From assembly GCF_009905375.1 (NCBI RefSeq), contig NC_133652.1, forward strand, positions 119,371,797-119,435,796: 64,000 nucleotides of DNA, written 5' to 3'. Made by a program: the position numbers and the translations under genes. The DNA comes from Apium graveolens. Lineage: Eukaryota > Streptophyta > Magnoliopsida > Apiales > Apiaceae. A model generated the notes under the pieces. The model did not search any database, was not told the DNA's origin, and saw nothing but the letters and a program-made list of their open reading frames with translations. Of the stretch, positions 24,504 to 35,315 are shown one piece after another. How positions within the stretch are numbered: the stretch's first letter is position 1; each line of letters starts with the position of its first letter.

Positions 24504-25078
24504 AGATTCCACACGGAATGAAGCCGGCTCATCCTCATCCGCTCCGAGACAACGTGAAGCCATCCCCGACAATGTATATCTTGCCATTGTGAGGAATGTG
24601 CTTACGGAGATCCGTGCTAATCCAAATCGGTTTGCTCGCCAACTTTCTGATGCGAAAATAGCTACATTCGCACGTACCGCTCTCGAGGCCTCGGATCCAT
24701 CCTCTGATCCTAGCCAAAGGTTGCATTGGAATAACCTTATCGGTGGCGAAATCATGCATATCGTGGGCTCCTTGATTGAAGATATCGTCCAAAAGACGGA
24801 AGCTCGTGTTGCGGAGGTATAATTTTTGACCTTCTTGTTTATTTATTTGTTTTCATTCACATATAAATTTTGTTTCTTCTTTTTAACTAGTTTAATTAAA
24901 CTTGTGTATCTAGGAAAACAATCGACGTGCTATGGAAGTCGATAAGGATTACACGTACGAGGATGAGACCTCCGATGATGAGGACTTTGATGATGGCGGC
25001 GGTGATGGCGGCGGTGATGACGGCGGTGATGGTGGCGGTGAAGGCGGTGGATCGTCCGATGTTGATTTGTCGGATTAG
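24504..25078 (+). pseudogene. 3' exons of a CACTA-transposon gene (5' part missing)
   Basis: A frame enters from the LTR junction at 24504 without a start codon. It runs to a GT-AG intron (24817-24913) and continues to TAG at 25076-25078. The last exon is very acidic, with Asp/Glu followed by Gly-Gly-Asp repeats. About 156 codons remain. It lies 0.9 kb inside the right end of a CACTA element, where such elements carry a plant-specific second gene. I do not recognise the domain itself. Confidence 0.5.
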
Positions 25079-25688
25079 TTTACATTGATCGGTTTTAAGA
25101 CTATTGTAATTTGATGGTTATGGGATGTAATATAATATGTTATGATGGTTTGATACTTTGTCGGTTATTTAGGATTGATTATAATGATGTAATGATACGG
25201 TTTAATCCTTCGGTTATCGGAGTTTGTGAATATTTGCGTTGGATTTAATTACTATGGTTTAATTATGAAATTTACTAGTTTTTGCGAATGATTTTGAGTA
25301 GTATAGTTTAATGATTATCATTGTTGTTTGTTTTGGTTGTTTGGTTGTGATTGGATTGGATTTGTGTATTGATTTGGTTTGGTATACAGGGGCTGTAGAA
25401 AACCTGCAATCTTTTTTAAAATCAGATCTTAAAACCGACCGACAATAGGCATAACCGACCACTTATGACCATTACAAAACCCATAAAATGACCGTCAATG
25501 GACATAACCGACCACCTTCTTCATAAAACCGACCGTCTCCTTTAGAGGGTGGTCGGTTATGACATTTAAGGTAACCTCTGAAATAAAACTGACCGATGTG
25601 CACACTTTGACCACGGTCAGTTATGAGTTCCAGTCAACTTTTTAAAGATAAATATAACCGACCACCTACGGTCGGTTATGACTCAATG

Positions 25689-25748
25689 ACGTGGCAACAC
25701 GTGTGCACACGTGTTGCCACGTGTGCACACGTGTTGCCACGTGTACAC
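25689..25748. repeat. Tandem palindromic ACGT-core array in the CACTA end
   Basis: Six ACGT cores occur within 60 bp as alternating ACACGTGT and CCACGTGT units with a period of about 20 bp. It is inside the subterminal repeat region of the CACTA element. CCACGTGT matches the G-box core of plant bZIP/bHLH factors; whether it is bound is unknown. Confidence 0.6.
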
Positions 25749-25953
25749 AGTGACCCCATATTTGAATAAAATGCCCAGGCACTTCACCGACCACTATGTT
25801 GGTCGGTTACGAGGGTTAAACCCGGCCAAAAGTCATAACCGACCATGTTAAAACTGACCATGCCCTGTGGTCGGTTATGACTATTTTAACCAACCGTGTT
25901 GCCTCTTAACCGACCGTTTTTGACGGTCGGTTTTGTCCTGTTGTCTTGTAGTG

Positions 25954-27677
25954 AGGGTTGATGTTTCATGTTGCAACATGTTTCTAGGCCTCGCAAAGGG
26001 AAATTATACGGGAGTAACTTATCCCTTTTGCTGGATGCATGTGTTATAGTAATACTGTTGTTATAAAGTGGATAGATAATAGTTTTGAAGTGTGGAAGTA
26101 GTATCAGGTTTGTCACTATTTTACCCATAGGTCCCAATTTCATCTAAGACCCTTCATTTTATGCTTCAGACTGTAAGTAGGTTTACCACATGAAGCAGCT
26201 TTTGGATGGGTCATTTCATCACATATGGCTTTGTATCCTGCAAATTCTTAAAACCAGTATACAGCTTTCCTTTTCTTTTTTATGTTTGTAGCAAACACAA
26301 AAAAGCTTCTCTTTGATAGTTTTTCATGTCAATTTTCATTATTCTATTCATGACCATTAGCCATGCGGCTCAACCATTTGCCTTGTTTGTTGCTTTTTGT
26401 GTACATTGCAATCTCTTCGCTATCTGAAATCTTCTCCTTCAGTAAATTCTTAGGCTTCTCCCTCACAAAGTATATCCTTTTTCAGCAATTTGACTTGCAA
26501 ATTTTTATATTGTATATTTGCATCTAAACTCTGCTACTTCTCGTGTTTCGGTTCCTTTTACTGCTCTTTGATATTTAGGAGTTACTATTCTTTGCGAGTG
26601 TAAATCTTACATCAAAACAAAATGTGGAGAAAAGGTGATTCAGAAAGCCTGTTGTGGTTTTTTTTGGACTAGACTCGATGCATGCAGGTTTAAAGTCCTA
26701 AACTAATTCTTTGGTATTATGAGCTCATGGTTCAGTACTATCTATAGAATACATTTACTTCATGATTTCTTTCTCATTTATATGCAGTTGCAGCCTAGTT
26801 CTAGCTTTTAAATACCAGGGGTAAATTTAACATGTCTTAAAGATAAATGTTAGTCATTTATGCTCAACATATTGCAATAATAATCTGTAACATCAATGAT
26901 CAGTTTCTGTTTAATTTTGCATGTTTTTAGTTTAGAAAGATACTCATCATATGCTTACTTGCAAGTATATTTTTGTATGCGCTACTTAGTAGGGGATTTG
27001 GAGATGTACCTGTGTTTGTTAAGCTTGTCTGTCAATGAACTAGGACATAACTCCTAGGAATTCTGTTTTTCTTTTCGTCTGTACATCGGTCCAGCGTCTT
27101 ACTATCTAGTTGATTTCCTGCACATATGCAGTGTTCGTTCTTCCTCTTCTCTGGGTATGTGGGGGTTTCTCTCCTTAGTCCCGTGATGCACAAATTATGG
27201 ATATGGAGGGTATGTAGTTGACAGTTGTCGATGAAGAACTAGTTGATGGATCTTTGGTTTACAATAATTACAGGGTAATGCAGACGTCTTCTTTGCTACT
27301 GCAATGGTTACGCTTTCTTTTAATAAAAAAATTCAAGAATGTTATAAAAAAGAAGTATTAAAGCTTTATTTGTGTTTGGATTGGAATAAAGACTTAGCGT
27401 TGAAAGTTTGCTATTGTAAGTGCTTTATGTTAACATTGCAAAAGTTCATTTCTAGTCTGCAGAATTTCCCAAAAATTTTGTAAGTTTGGGAGAGCTCCCT
27501 TGAGAAGGAAAACATGATATAACTTGTGATGCACTACCAATGTTTGTTATGAAGATCATTCTGATGGTTGAAACTTGAAAGGCCATTCTCAACAATGACA
27601 GAAAGATAAGGAGGCTATGTACTACCACAACTCAGCATGAAAGATAATGCTTAACTTGAGCCTTTGCAGAGAGTATC
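25954..27677. other. Intergenic DNA, no gene recognised
   Basis: AT-rich sequence without a sustained open frame, recognised domain or clear repeat boundaries. Confidence 0.5.
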
Positions 27678-28258
27678 TGTTATGGATAAAAAACTGAGAT
27701 TATTATTTGCTGTATTTATTGTTTAAGGTTCAAGAGTTCAAGGTCTTTAATGGCTACTCTCGTATTTCGTAGCTTAACTCTGCATTTACGAGATGCCTAC
27801 GTATCTCTGTGAATTAGAGAATCAAGCCAAAAAACGTAGTTCTGATTTGTGGGGTGAGACCCTTATATAGATGTTGGTGGTCCTAGATTTGGACTTGGTA
27901 TAGGAGACTTGGTGATCAAGTCTCTGAATTAGAATGGACTTTGGAGTCCTAAATAGTAGGAAACTGATTTTTTATCCTTTTAGGTCCCTTAGAGGCTAAT
28001 CTGCAAAGATTTATGTTCTCACTGGGACTCTTTTCAATAGCTGATTTTTCTCTTATTAATTAATTACGAAATTAATTAATATTCAGGATTTTTGGGCCTT
28101 CTTTATTCCATCAGGCCTGATCTGGTCCATCAGGTCTGATCAATGCGTTAACCTTTTTGGTCTGAATGTCATACATCTTCTTATTAGGCCTAGCACCCAC
28201 ATCATATATAATTACTGTAATATTTAATTACACAATCAGGATTTAATTATCCCTATCA
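27678..28258. mobile_element. Probable solo LTR, 581 bp
   Basis: It starts TGTTATGGA and ends TCCCTATCA, so the ends are imperfect inverted repeats with TG/CA termini. It is flanked by GTATC on the left and GTGTC on the right (4 of 5 matching), like an aged 5-bp duplication. It contains a TATA-like CTTATATAG (27872-27880). There is no coding sequence, so family is undetermined. Confidence 0.4.
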
Positions 28259-28867
28259 GTGTCTTAGCATTTTTAGTTTAGCAGCAGTAAGTTTGCTATT
28301 TTAGACTTCCTTGCTACGCATGAAGTCTTGGGATGTATTTAATGTGGATTGCTGTTTAATAGAAATGTCTTCAAAGTGTAGGGCTAGTGCATCAGCAGTT
28401 TAAAGTTTGATGGGCTGTGTCGTCATGAATTCATGCCATTGATAAACCCTCAATTATAGAAGATTATAAAAAAGGGGGGTTAATATTATCGGCAGTACTA
28501 GCAATTTGGAGTATTAGTTTTTCTTCGATATGACTGATTAATGCTTCCTACATGTGAATCTTAGAGTTAGTCAGAGTTAGAGTTACACTTAAATGTGTTT
28601 TGAAATATAACTTTCCAAAAAATATTTTAAAATTTTTTATTCTAAAAATTGGGTCAAAATTTTCAGAAAAACAGGTAAAAATGTTTGAGAAATATATGTT
28701 CTGTAGGCCATTTTTTGCCTAATGACAGCATTAGCAATACCTTTGCAATCCAAACTTTAACGGTGTTAGATAATGACACAAAAAGAATGAATTGCATTTT
28801 GACCTGTTTTTCGAATATAAAATATGTAAAATGTTTGTTGTGAAGATAAAGATGCAAATTATATTTA
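28259..28867. other. Intergenic DNA, nothing recognised
   Basis: AT-rich, no open frame with family resemblance and no repeat structure seen. Confidence 0.5.
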
Positions 28868-29241
28868 AGTGCCCGTTTGGGAAATTTTAAAAATTGATAA
28901 ATATATGAATACTTATAAGTTATATAAGTATTTGAATAATTTTACTTATAAGTCAGATTTTTTTAATTAAATGAACTAAAATAAATAATTTTTAAATATT
29001 ATTATCTTAATTCGTGAATTTTAAATTATATTAACATTTTAAAACATATTGTTTAAAGCTAAAGTTAATAGAAAACGAAAAATCAAAATAAGTTGAGAAA
29101 AAATACATGTTTATTAACATTAAACTTATCAACTTATAAGTTATAAATTCGAATTATAAGTTGAGTTAACAAACATTTTCTGATAAGTTGTTACAGGCTT
29201 ATAAGGGATAAGCTCACTTATAAATTCTGCCAAACAAGCCC
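28868..29241. mobile_element. MITE, hAT-like
   Basis: The ends GCCCGTTTGGGAAATTT and, inverted, GGGCTTGTTTGGCAGAATTT are similar. The interior is rich in CTTATAAGTTAT palindromic stretches and non-coding. GGGC..GTTTGG ends are common in plant hAT-derived MITEs. I could not identify an 8-bp target duplication. Confidence 0.5.
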
Positions 29242-31772
29242 TAAGTCTTTGTAATATGTTTGATCATAGTTTAGTATTAACTTTATATATACATTATTTA
29301 GAAATTTATGATGAAAATAATGTTTAGTCTATGATTTTTCATAACAGATGATAATGATTTTAATAATCAGTTTCAAATTTGAGGATTGAAAATGAGAATA
29401 ATTCTTTTCCTCAAATATAAGTAGTCTAATTTTATTATAATTTTTTTTATAAATGATAATTCTAACTAACATATCAAAATATATAAAAATGTGTGTAAAA
29501 GTTAAAACGATAAATAAAAAATAGAGGGATAATTTCATTATGTATATTTATATACAAATATGTGTAAAATACCCATCTCGTTTGTACTTTTTATTGGTTG
29601 TTAATTTTAGATTTTTTTGACAAAGTTTGAGGCCTTAAGAGTTAAGACTAATTATAAATGTTTGACAAAGTTTGAGTCCTTAAGGTAAGTTATAAATGTT
29701 CTTCACATCTAATTTCCAATAGATTAAATTAGTGTACATATTTTCTAAAATAATCTTATACTATATTAATTTTACTAGTTTCATTGTATTGTATAAATAT
29801 AAAAATTTATAACACCTAGTTGCAATAGGATTATAGTTGGGTGATGATGAAAAATACCTATTTTTGAGGTAAAATTGCCGTGAATTTAGGGATCTCGTAA
29901 TTCTTCACGCTTCATTTTCTGATTTTAGGATTTTGTTTGGGAAATATTTTAGCAGATGGTTGCGCAGATGCCCTAGAGTAGTCTAACTTCTGACTTTTTT
30001 CTGTTAAATGCATGTTTGTATAATATTTTTTGTTGATTTTCTATTACTGTTATCTTGCTAATGTGGAAGAGGGGATCTTTCAAAAGTGAGTTCCGTACCG
30101 TCATATAAGCAAATACGTAAATCACTTACAGCCACGAAATCAAATATATGTCTCATCTCCTCCCCCGGTAGATGGTGATCAGATATATAAGTTAATTCCA
30201 CCATATGTTTTTTTTTTAAAAATGGCACACTTTATTGTATCCATATAATTGACTTTGTAGAACATGTAACATCTCAATTTGAGATTTATATATTAATATA
30301 AGTTTCAAACTAAGCCTTGAATTTAGCTGTAATAGCTCTGTCCTCCATTAGATGACCTGTCCAACTCAACTTAGACAGTTGAGCTTTCTATTCATCATGT
30401 ATTTATGCTTATATTCTTAGCACTAGTTCACCGTTCATCAATAAACAAACTCAATTTGAATTTGTAATATTTATTTTATTATAGTGGAAGTATTCATAGC
30501 CAATGATACTGCAATGCCATAGCACAACTAATCACTTAACAAAGAACGAATGATACACTGGTGCCTGCTTAATTACAAATTAGGTGTGGTTTAGTTTAGG
30601 GTCCGCGTTCATGACAAAGGTTTGATGAAACATTCTCCAATAGTTGGTTGAAAACGAACGTTGTTCCGGGACTAATTACCTGTACTTAGTAGTGAATAAA
30701 GCATCACCGGATATATACAGATTTAATAATTTTATATATCCACGAATGGAGAGCGAGTACTAGTTATAAGATTAACACACATCACACAAATTTAGGCGGT
30801 GATTGGATTTAGCAAATGGAAGAATATGACTTGTAAGAATGAAAGATGTTGCATTAGTAATAGAGCCAGGTAGTAGCATTACCTGTGAATCTTCTCCAGT
30901 AGACCCAAGTAGTGGCATTACCTGTAAACTTCTCAAGTACCAAAACTTCATTTTTCCTTCAAATCAAATAATTATTTTCTCTAGTCAAATGGACATAACA
31001 ATGAACTGTTTAAGGCTTCGAACGTTTTTTTGCACATTGTTCCAATATATTTATGTGTTAATAGACCGGACCAAATATATTCGGTATATTGTACTTAAAA
31101 GTCTGAGTCCAGAATGTTGAGAAGTTGTTTCGGTATTCTTAGATATAATGTCTTTTACGTGTTTCGTGTATGAAGGAATATAATTGTTGGTAAAATCCCC
31201 AGCACCTCTGCCGACAAGGAAGTAGGAAGAATGTAATTCAACATATATATAGATGAGATTTAAAATGTGTTCGTGCGTGCACCAGACAAGGAGGATATAA
31301 TTGTTGCTTAAGGTGACATCTATACAGTGTAATGCATGAAAGGTTGTATAAACCCGTGGCTCAACAAAAGCAGGGAGGTGCTCTATGCAGAAATGGTCAA
31401 ATCACTAATTACTTCTCTAAACTTTAAACTCTAAACTGGTAAACTAGATTACTTGGAAAAAAAAAAATCAAACTTGATCATTTTTTGTTAAGAGCTCTAC
31501 AACTGCTGTACAAGTCACAACACTGTGTTAGTATATGTTCTAAAGAATATTAAAGCACTCGTATGCATATCTAAAACAATTTATAGGGGTGATGCAACAG
31601 AGAGATTCAGTAAACGGCATAAGATCTGCTAAAAGGTAAGAGAAAATCTAGGATTAGATCATATAAATCTAGATTAAAAAGTGAAGAACATGAAATTTTA
31701 CTAGAAAATTATAAAAATCTTATCCTTCTACCTTTCAGATTGTTTTCTTTGCAGTTTGACACACAGATTGTT
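29242..31772. other. Intergenic DNA upstream of the P450 gene
   Basis: AT-rich. A degenerate tandem duplication of about 45 bp (unit beginning TTTGACAAAGTTTGAG) lies at 29615-29700. A 93-codon frame at 30839-31120 has no family resemblance and I do not call it a gene. Confidence 0.5.
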
Positions 31773-31999
31773 ACTACCTCCGGAGTTCTATAAGTTTACT
31801 ATTTGCACGTATTTCGAGACTTTTATAAAATATAATTTCATAACGTTTTTTTAAAATATTTTTTTTTGAATAAAAGTTTAAACATGAAACTTTTATTCAG
31901 AAAAAAAATTTAAAAAAATATTGTGGAGTTATGCTTTAAAAGAACATTGAAAAGCGTGCCGAAAAGTAATGTATAGAATTCAATGAGACAGTGGGAGTA
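31773..31999. mobile_element. Stowaway-like MITE in the P450 promoter region
   Basis: It begins TACTACCTCCGG and, read inverted, ends TACTCCCACTG, consistent with Stowaway CTCCCTCC-type ends and a TA target. The whole 220 bp folds back on itself: the centre is a palindrome around GTTTAAACATGAAAC, and outer parts such as GCACGTATTTC pair with the right side. Confidence 0.6.
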
Positions 32000-32229
32000 T
32001 CATTTTATTCTCTTATCCGGAGAAAATGCCTTCTATTTTGCAGCACCTTAATTTAAATAAAACTAATATTTTAAGACGAGGGGAGATAGGGAAACATCTT
32101 GCAAGCTTCATAGCTATGCTAGCTTAAGTTTTTTTTTTTGTCTTCTGTTTTACTAATATGTATACTATTGTAGCTATAAAAAAATAAAAAACAGATTATT
32201 ATATTAACTTGTTCTAAATTTAGCCAGCC

Positions 32230-32236
32230 TATATAA
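32230..32236 (+). promoter_or_regulatory. TATA box of the P450 gene
   Basis: TATATAA lies 148 bp before the ATG at 32384, leaving room for a 5' leader of about 120 bases. The leader is C/T-rich, as is usual in plants. Confidence 0.55.
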
Positions 32237-32383
32237 GTCCATCACCTCAAGATCCTAGACACATGCCAGGCATATCTATCTCTACCCGTGTCTCTTCTCC
32301 CTTTCCTTAACTTCTCAGAAAACATCAGATTAACAACATTTAGTTCTTACCTTAGGATATAAGTCATATAACTAACTCTAAAC

Positions 32384-34890
32384 ATGTGGTCAGTTGCGTT
32401 AACAGTTACAGCTTTCCTAGCTATAAGCATTGTGCATTGGCTTTACAAATGGAGGAATCCTAAATGCAATGGAGAATTACCCCCTGGTTCTATGGGCTTG
32501 CCACTACTTGGCGAAACACTACAGTTTTTCGCCTCCAGCTCATCATCCGACATTCATCCCTTCGTTAAAGAGAGAATGAAAAGGTAACAGCTACTAAACC
32601 GTTTCATAGTTATTCCAGAAAATCCACATTTACACTGCATGTTTCTCTTTTTGCATTTTATATTACCATCTTGTTACTTATCCATACAGTCTACCCTAAG
32701 ATACAAAGAAGGGCCATTGCTAAATAATTCTTGTAATATTCAGATATGGGCCTATTTTCCGAACCAGTTTAGTAGGACGGTCACTTGTAGTTACAACTGA
32801 CCCAGAATTTAGTCATTATGTATTCCAACAAGAGGGCGTACTGTTTCAAAGCTGGTATCCTGATACCTTCACAGAGATCTTTGGGAAACAGAACGTAGGT
32901 TCATTGCATGGGTTCCTCTACAAGTACCTCAAGGGGATGGTACTGAATCTGTTTGGTCCTGAAAGCCTAAAAAGGATGCTTCCTGAAGTTGAACATGCAG
33001 CCAAAAGACACTTAAAAATGTGGTCGGAACAGGATAGTGTAGAACTGAAGGACAGAAGCGCAACTGTAAGTATAGGCACACTTCCATGTTTCATTGGCTT
33101 TTCGTGAGTAAAATTATGTCTTACTCAGCTTGTACATTGGCTTTGCAGATGATATTTGATCTGACTGCTAAGAAACTGATTAGTCATGATCCAGAGGAAT
33201 CATCAGAAAATCTTAGGGAGAACTTTGTAGCTTTCATAAAGGGGTTGATCTCCTTCCCAATCAACATTCCTGGAACAGCTTATCACAAGTGTTTACAGGT
33301 ACACTAGACCTGGATGTTATTTTATACTTCATTGCCTACAAAAGTTCTTATACTATGCTATCACATCGATGAAAGCCAACATTCAACTACAACAGCTCTA
33401 AACGTCTAAGTGTATGATGGAATACAGTGAAGAATTCATAAAACTAGTGACTAGCCACTTCACCTTAATCTCTTGGTACATAAAGATATATTGACCTAAC
33501 TCAGTGATTTGTATTCCTCAGTGGATAGATGAGATGGATAATTAGACAAGAACATCATATATATGAAATGTACCACATCTTTAAACTTGCTTATTATTAT
33601 AATTGTGCAGGGACGAAAGAAGGCAATGAAGATGTTGAGGCAAATGCTTGAAAAGAGACGAGTGACACCTAATCAGCTCCCAAAAGATTTCTTTGATTAC
33701 GTACTTGAAGACCTACAGAGAAAGGACACAGTCCTTACAGAAGCAATTGCTTTGGATTTGATGTTTGTGCTCCTGTTTGCTAGCTTTGAAACAACCTCCC
33801 TGGCTATAACTTACGCGATCAAAACTCTAACGGAACATCCACATATCCTGAAAGAATTAATAGTAAGTAATGATAATTTGTCAAAAGAAGATTACCTATG
33901 TAAATTAACATCATCACAAGAAACACATTGAGATATTTAACAAAAAAATGTACAGGATGAACATGATAAAATACTGAGCAAAAGGAAGAACTTGGATGAT
34001 AAACTGACATGGAAAGAATACAAATCAATGAAGTTTACATTTCAGGTGAGCAAGAATAATAACTTGTGTATAATTCTTTTAGTTTTAAGAGATAAATTCA
34101 CTAGTAGATTTGTCATGCTCAATATTTATCGTTATTGTAGTTCATCAATGAAACAGCCAGATTGGCAAATATAGTCCCAGGAGTATTCAGAAAAGCGCTC
34201 AAGGATATCAAGTTTAAAGGCAAGTAAATTATTTTCAGTGAATTTTTAATATTTGCATAAGAAAACATAGCTTAATAATAATTATAAAAAGAAACATAAC
34301 TCAATAATAAAGAATTGGTACTAATGCAGGGCATACCATTCCTGCTGGTTGGGCAATCATGGTCTGTCCTCCAGCGGTGCATTTGAACCCGTCAGCGTAC
34401 AAAGATCCTCTTGTATTCAACCCATGGAGATGGGAGGTAAGTCTGGAATCTCAAAGTATAGAATGCTCATTCTATATGTTTATGTGCCTGCAAGCAGTCT
34501 GAAATATAAAAAGAATACTAGCTGCCATAAGGCTATAAAAATAGTGATGCTAAACTCTCCCATGTACTGTAAATTCAATCACACAGGATATGGAACAGAA
34601 AGGTACATCAAAGAATTTCATGGCATTTGGAGGTGGAATGAGATTTTGTGTCGGAACAGATTTCACTAAAGTTCAGATGGCTGTTTTCCTCCACTGCTTG
34701 GTCACCAAGTACAGGTAAGCTTGAAGCATAAATTAATCAGTGTGCACTTCTGACTTGAGTACTGTGAAAAGAGCACTAACCTGTCACGTTTGACATCATC
34801 AGGTGTGTACTGGTCAAAGGAGGAGACACTGTCCGTACTCCTGGTTTACAATTTCCCGATGGCCTCCACATTAAAGTATCTGACAGATGA
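32384..34890 (+). CDS. Cytochrome P450, CYP87 family (complete, 9 exons)
   Basis: Heme monooxygenase of the plant CYP85 clan. Exons: 32384-32583, 32744-33065, 33149-33298, 33611-33862, 33956-34045, 34141-34219, 34330-34436, 34587-34714, 34803-34890, total 1416 nt and 471 residues, with all phases joining. An N-terminal membrane anchor (about 4-22) precedes a basic stretch and LPPGSMGLPLLGET. The oxygen-binding helix has ASFETT (281-286), ExxR is E342-T-A-R345, the PERF region is FNPWRW, and the heme loop is FGGGMRFCVG with Cys421. All introns are GT-AG except intron 6 (GC-AG, donor GCAAGT at 34220). CYP87 enzymes known elsewhere oxidise triterpenoids or cleave sterol side chains (cardenolide pathway), so a sterol or triterpene substrate is likely but unproven. 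No damage seen. Confidence 0.95.
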
Positions 34891-35315
34891 ATCACAAGAT
34901 GGAGCTAATACTAGTCATCGTGGAGCCTACAAATGAACAAGCAAATCCATTGTATTTCCAAAGATAGATCATATAGCTCTGACTTAGCATAGGAAGGTAG
35001 AAGAAACAAGTACTATGCTCCACTCAATACATTACTACGAATTTACTATAAAGTTTTGCACTTCAACTATTTGGCCTTTGGATGGAAAGAGGAAAATTAA
35101 AAAAAATGATGTAACTAGTAATATCAAGATGTAAAAATCATATGAATATACTCGTAAAATTTTGTACACTTCTGTGCTATTGTCAGTCATTTATACAACT
35201 TCTAGTTCCAGAACGACTCCATTGACTACTCATCTGTCTTCTGACATCAGTATCTTATAACAAACAACCTCATCCCTGAACTTGAACAGCAAACAACAAC
35301 AAATAACAAAAAAAA
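34891..35315. other. Short convergent intergenic region between P450 and HAP2
   Basis: Only 425 bp separate the two stop codons of the convergent genes, and it must hold both 3' untranslated regions. No other gene is seen. The two transcripts could overlap at their 3' ends. Confidence 0.7.

Larger units (their letters stand above)
24504..25953 (+). mobile_element. Right end of a CACTA (En/Spm) DNA transposon
   Basis: The right terminus is at 25953. Its reverse complement begins CACTACAAGACAAC, the standard CACTA terminal repeat. From about 25425 to 25935 there are many copies, in both orientations, of a subterminal motif AACCGACCA / TGGTCGGTTATGA, typical of the transposase-binding arrays of this class. 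The left part is missing, replaced at 24503 by an LTR. Confidence 0.8.

Noticed and set aside
25425..25935. Regularly spaced short repeats that could suggest a CRISPR-like array
   Set aside because: The repeats are in both orientations with irregular spacing and lie next to a CACTA terminus in a plant genome, so they are transposon subterminal repeats.
30839..31120. 93-codon frame with a repeated Ser-Ser-Ile-Thr-Cys-like motif upstream of the P450
   Set aside because: No family resemblance, no start context or splice continuation, and AT-rich surroundings. The repeat is a short DNA duplication.
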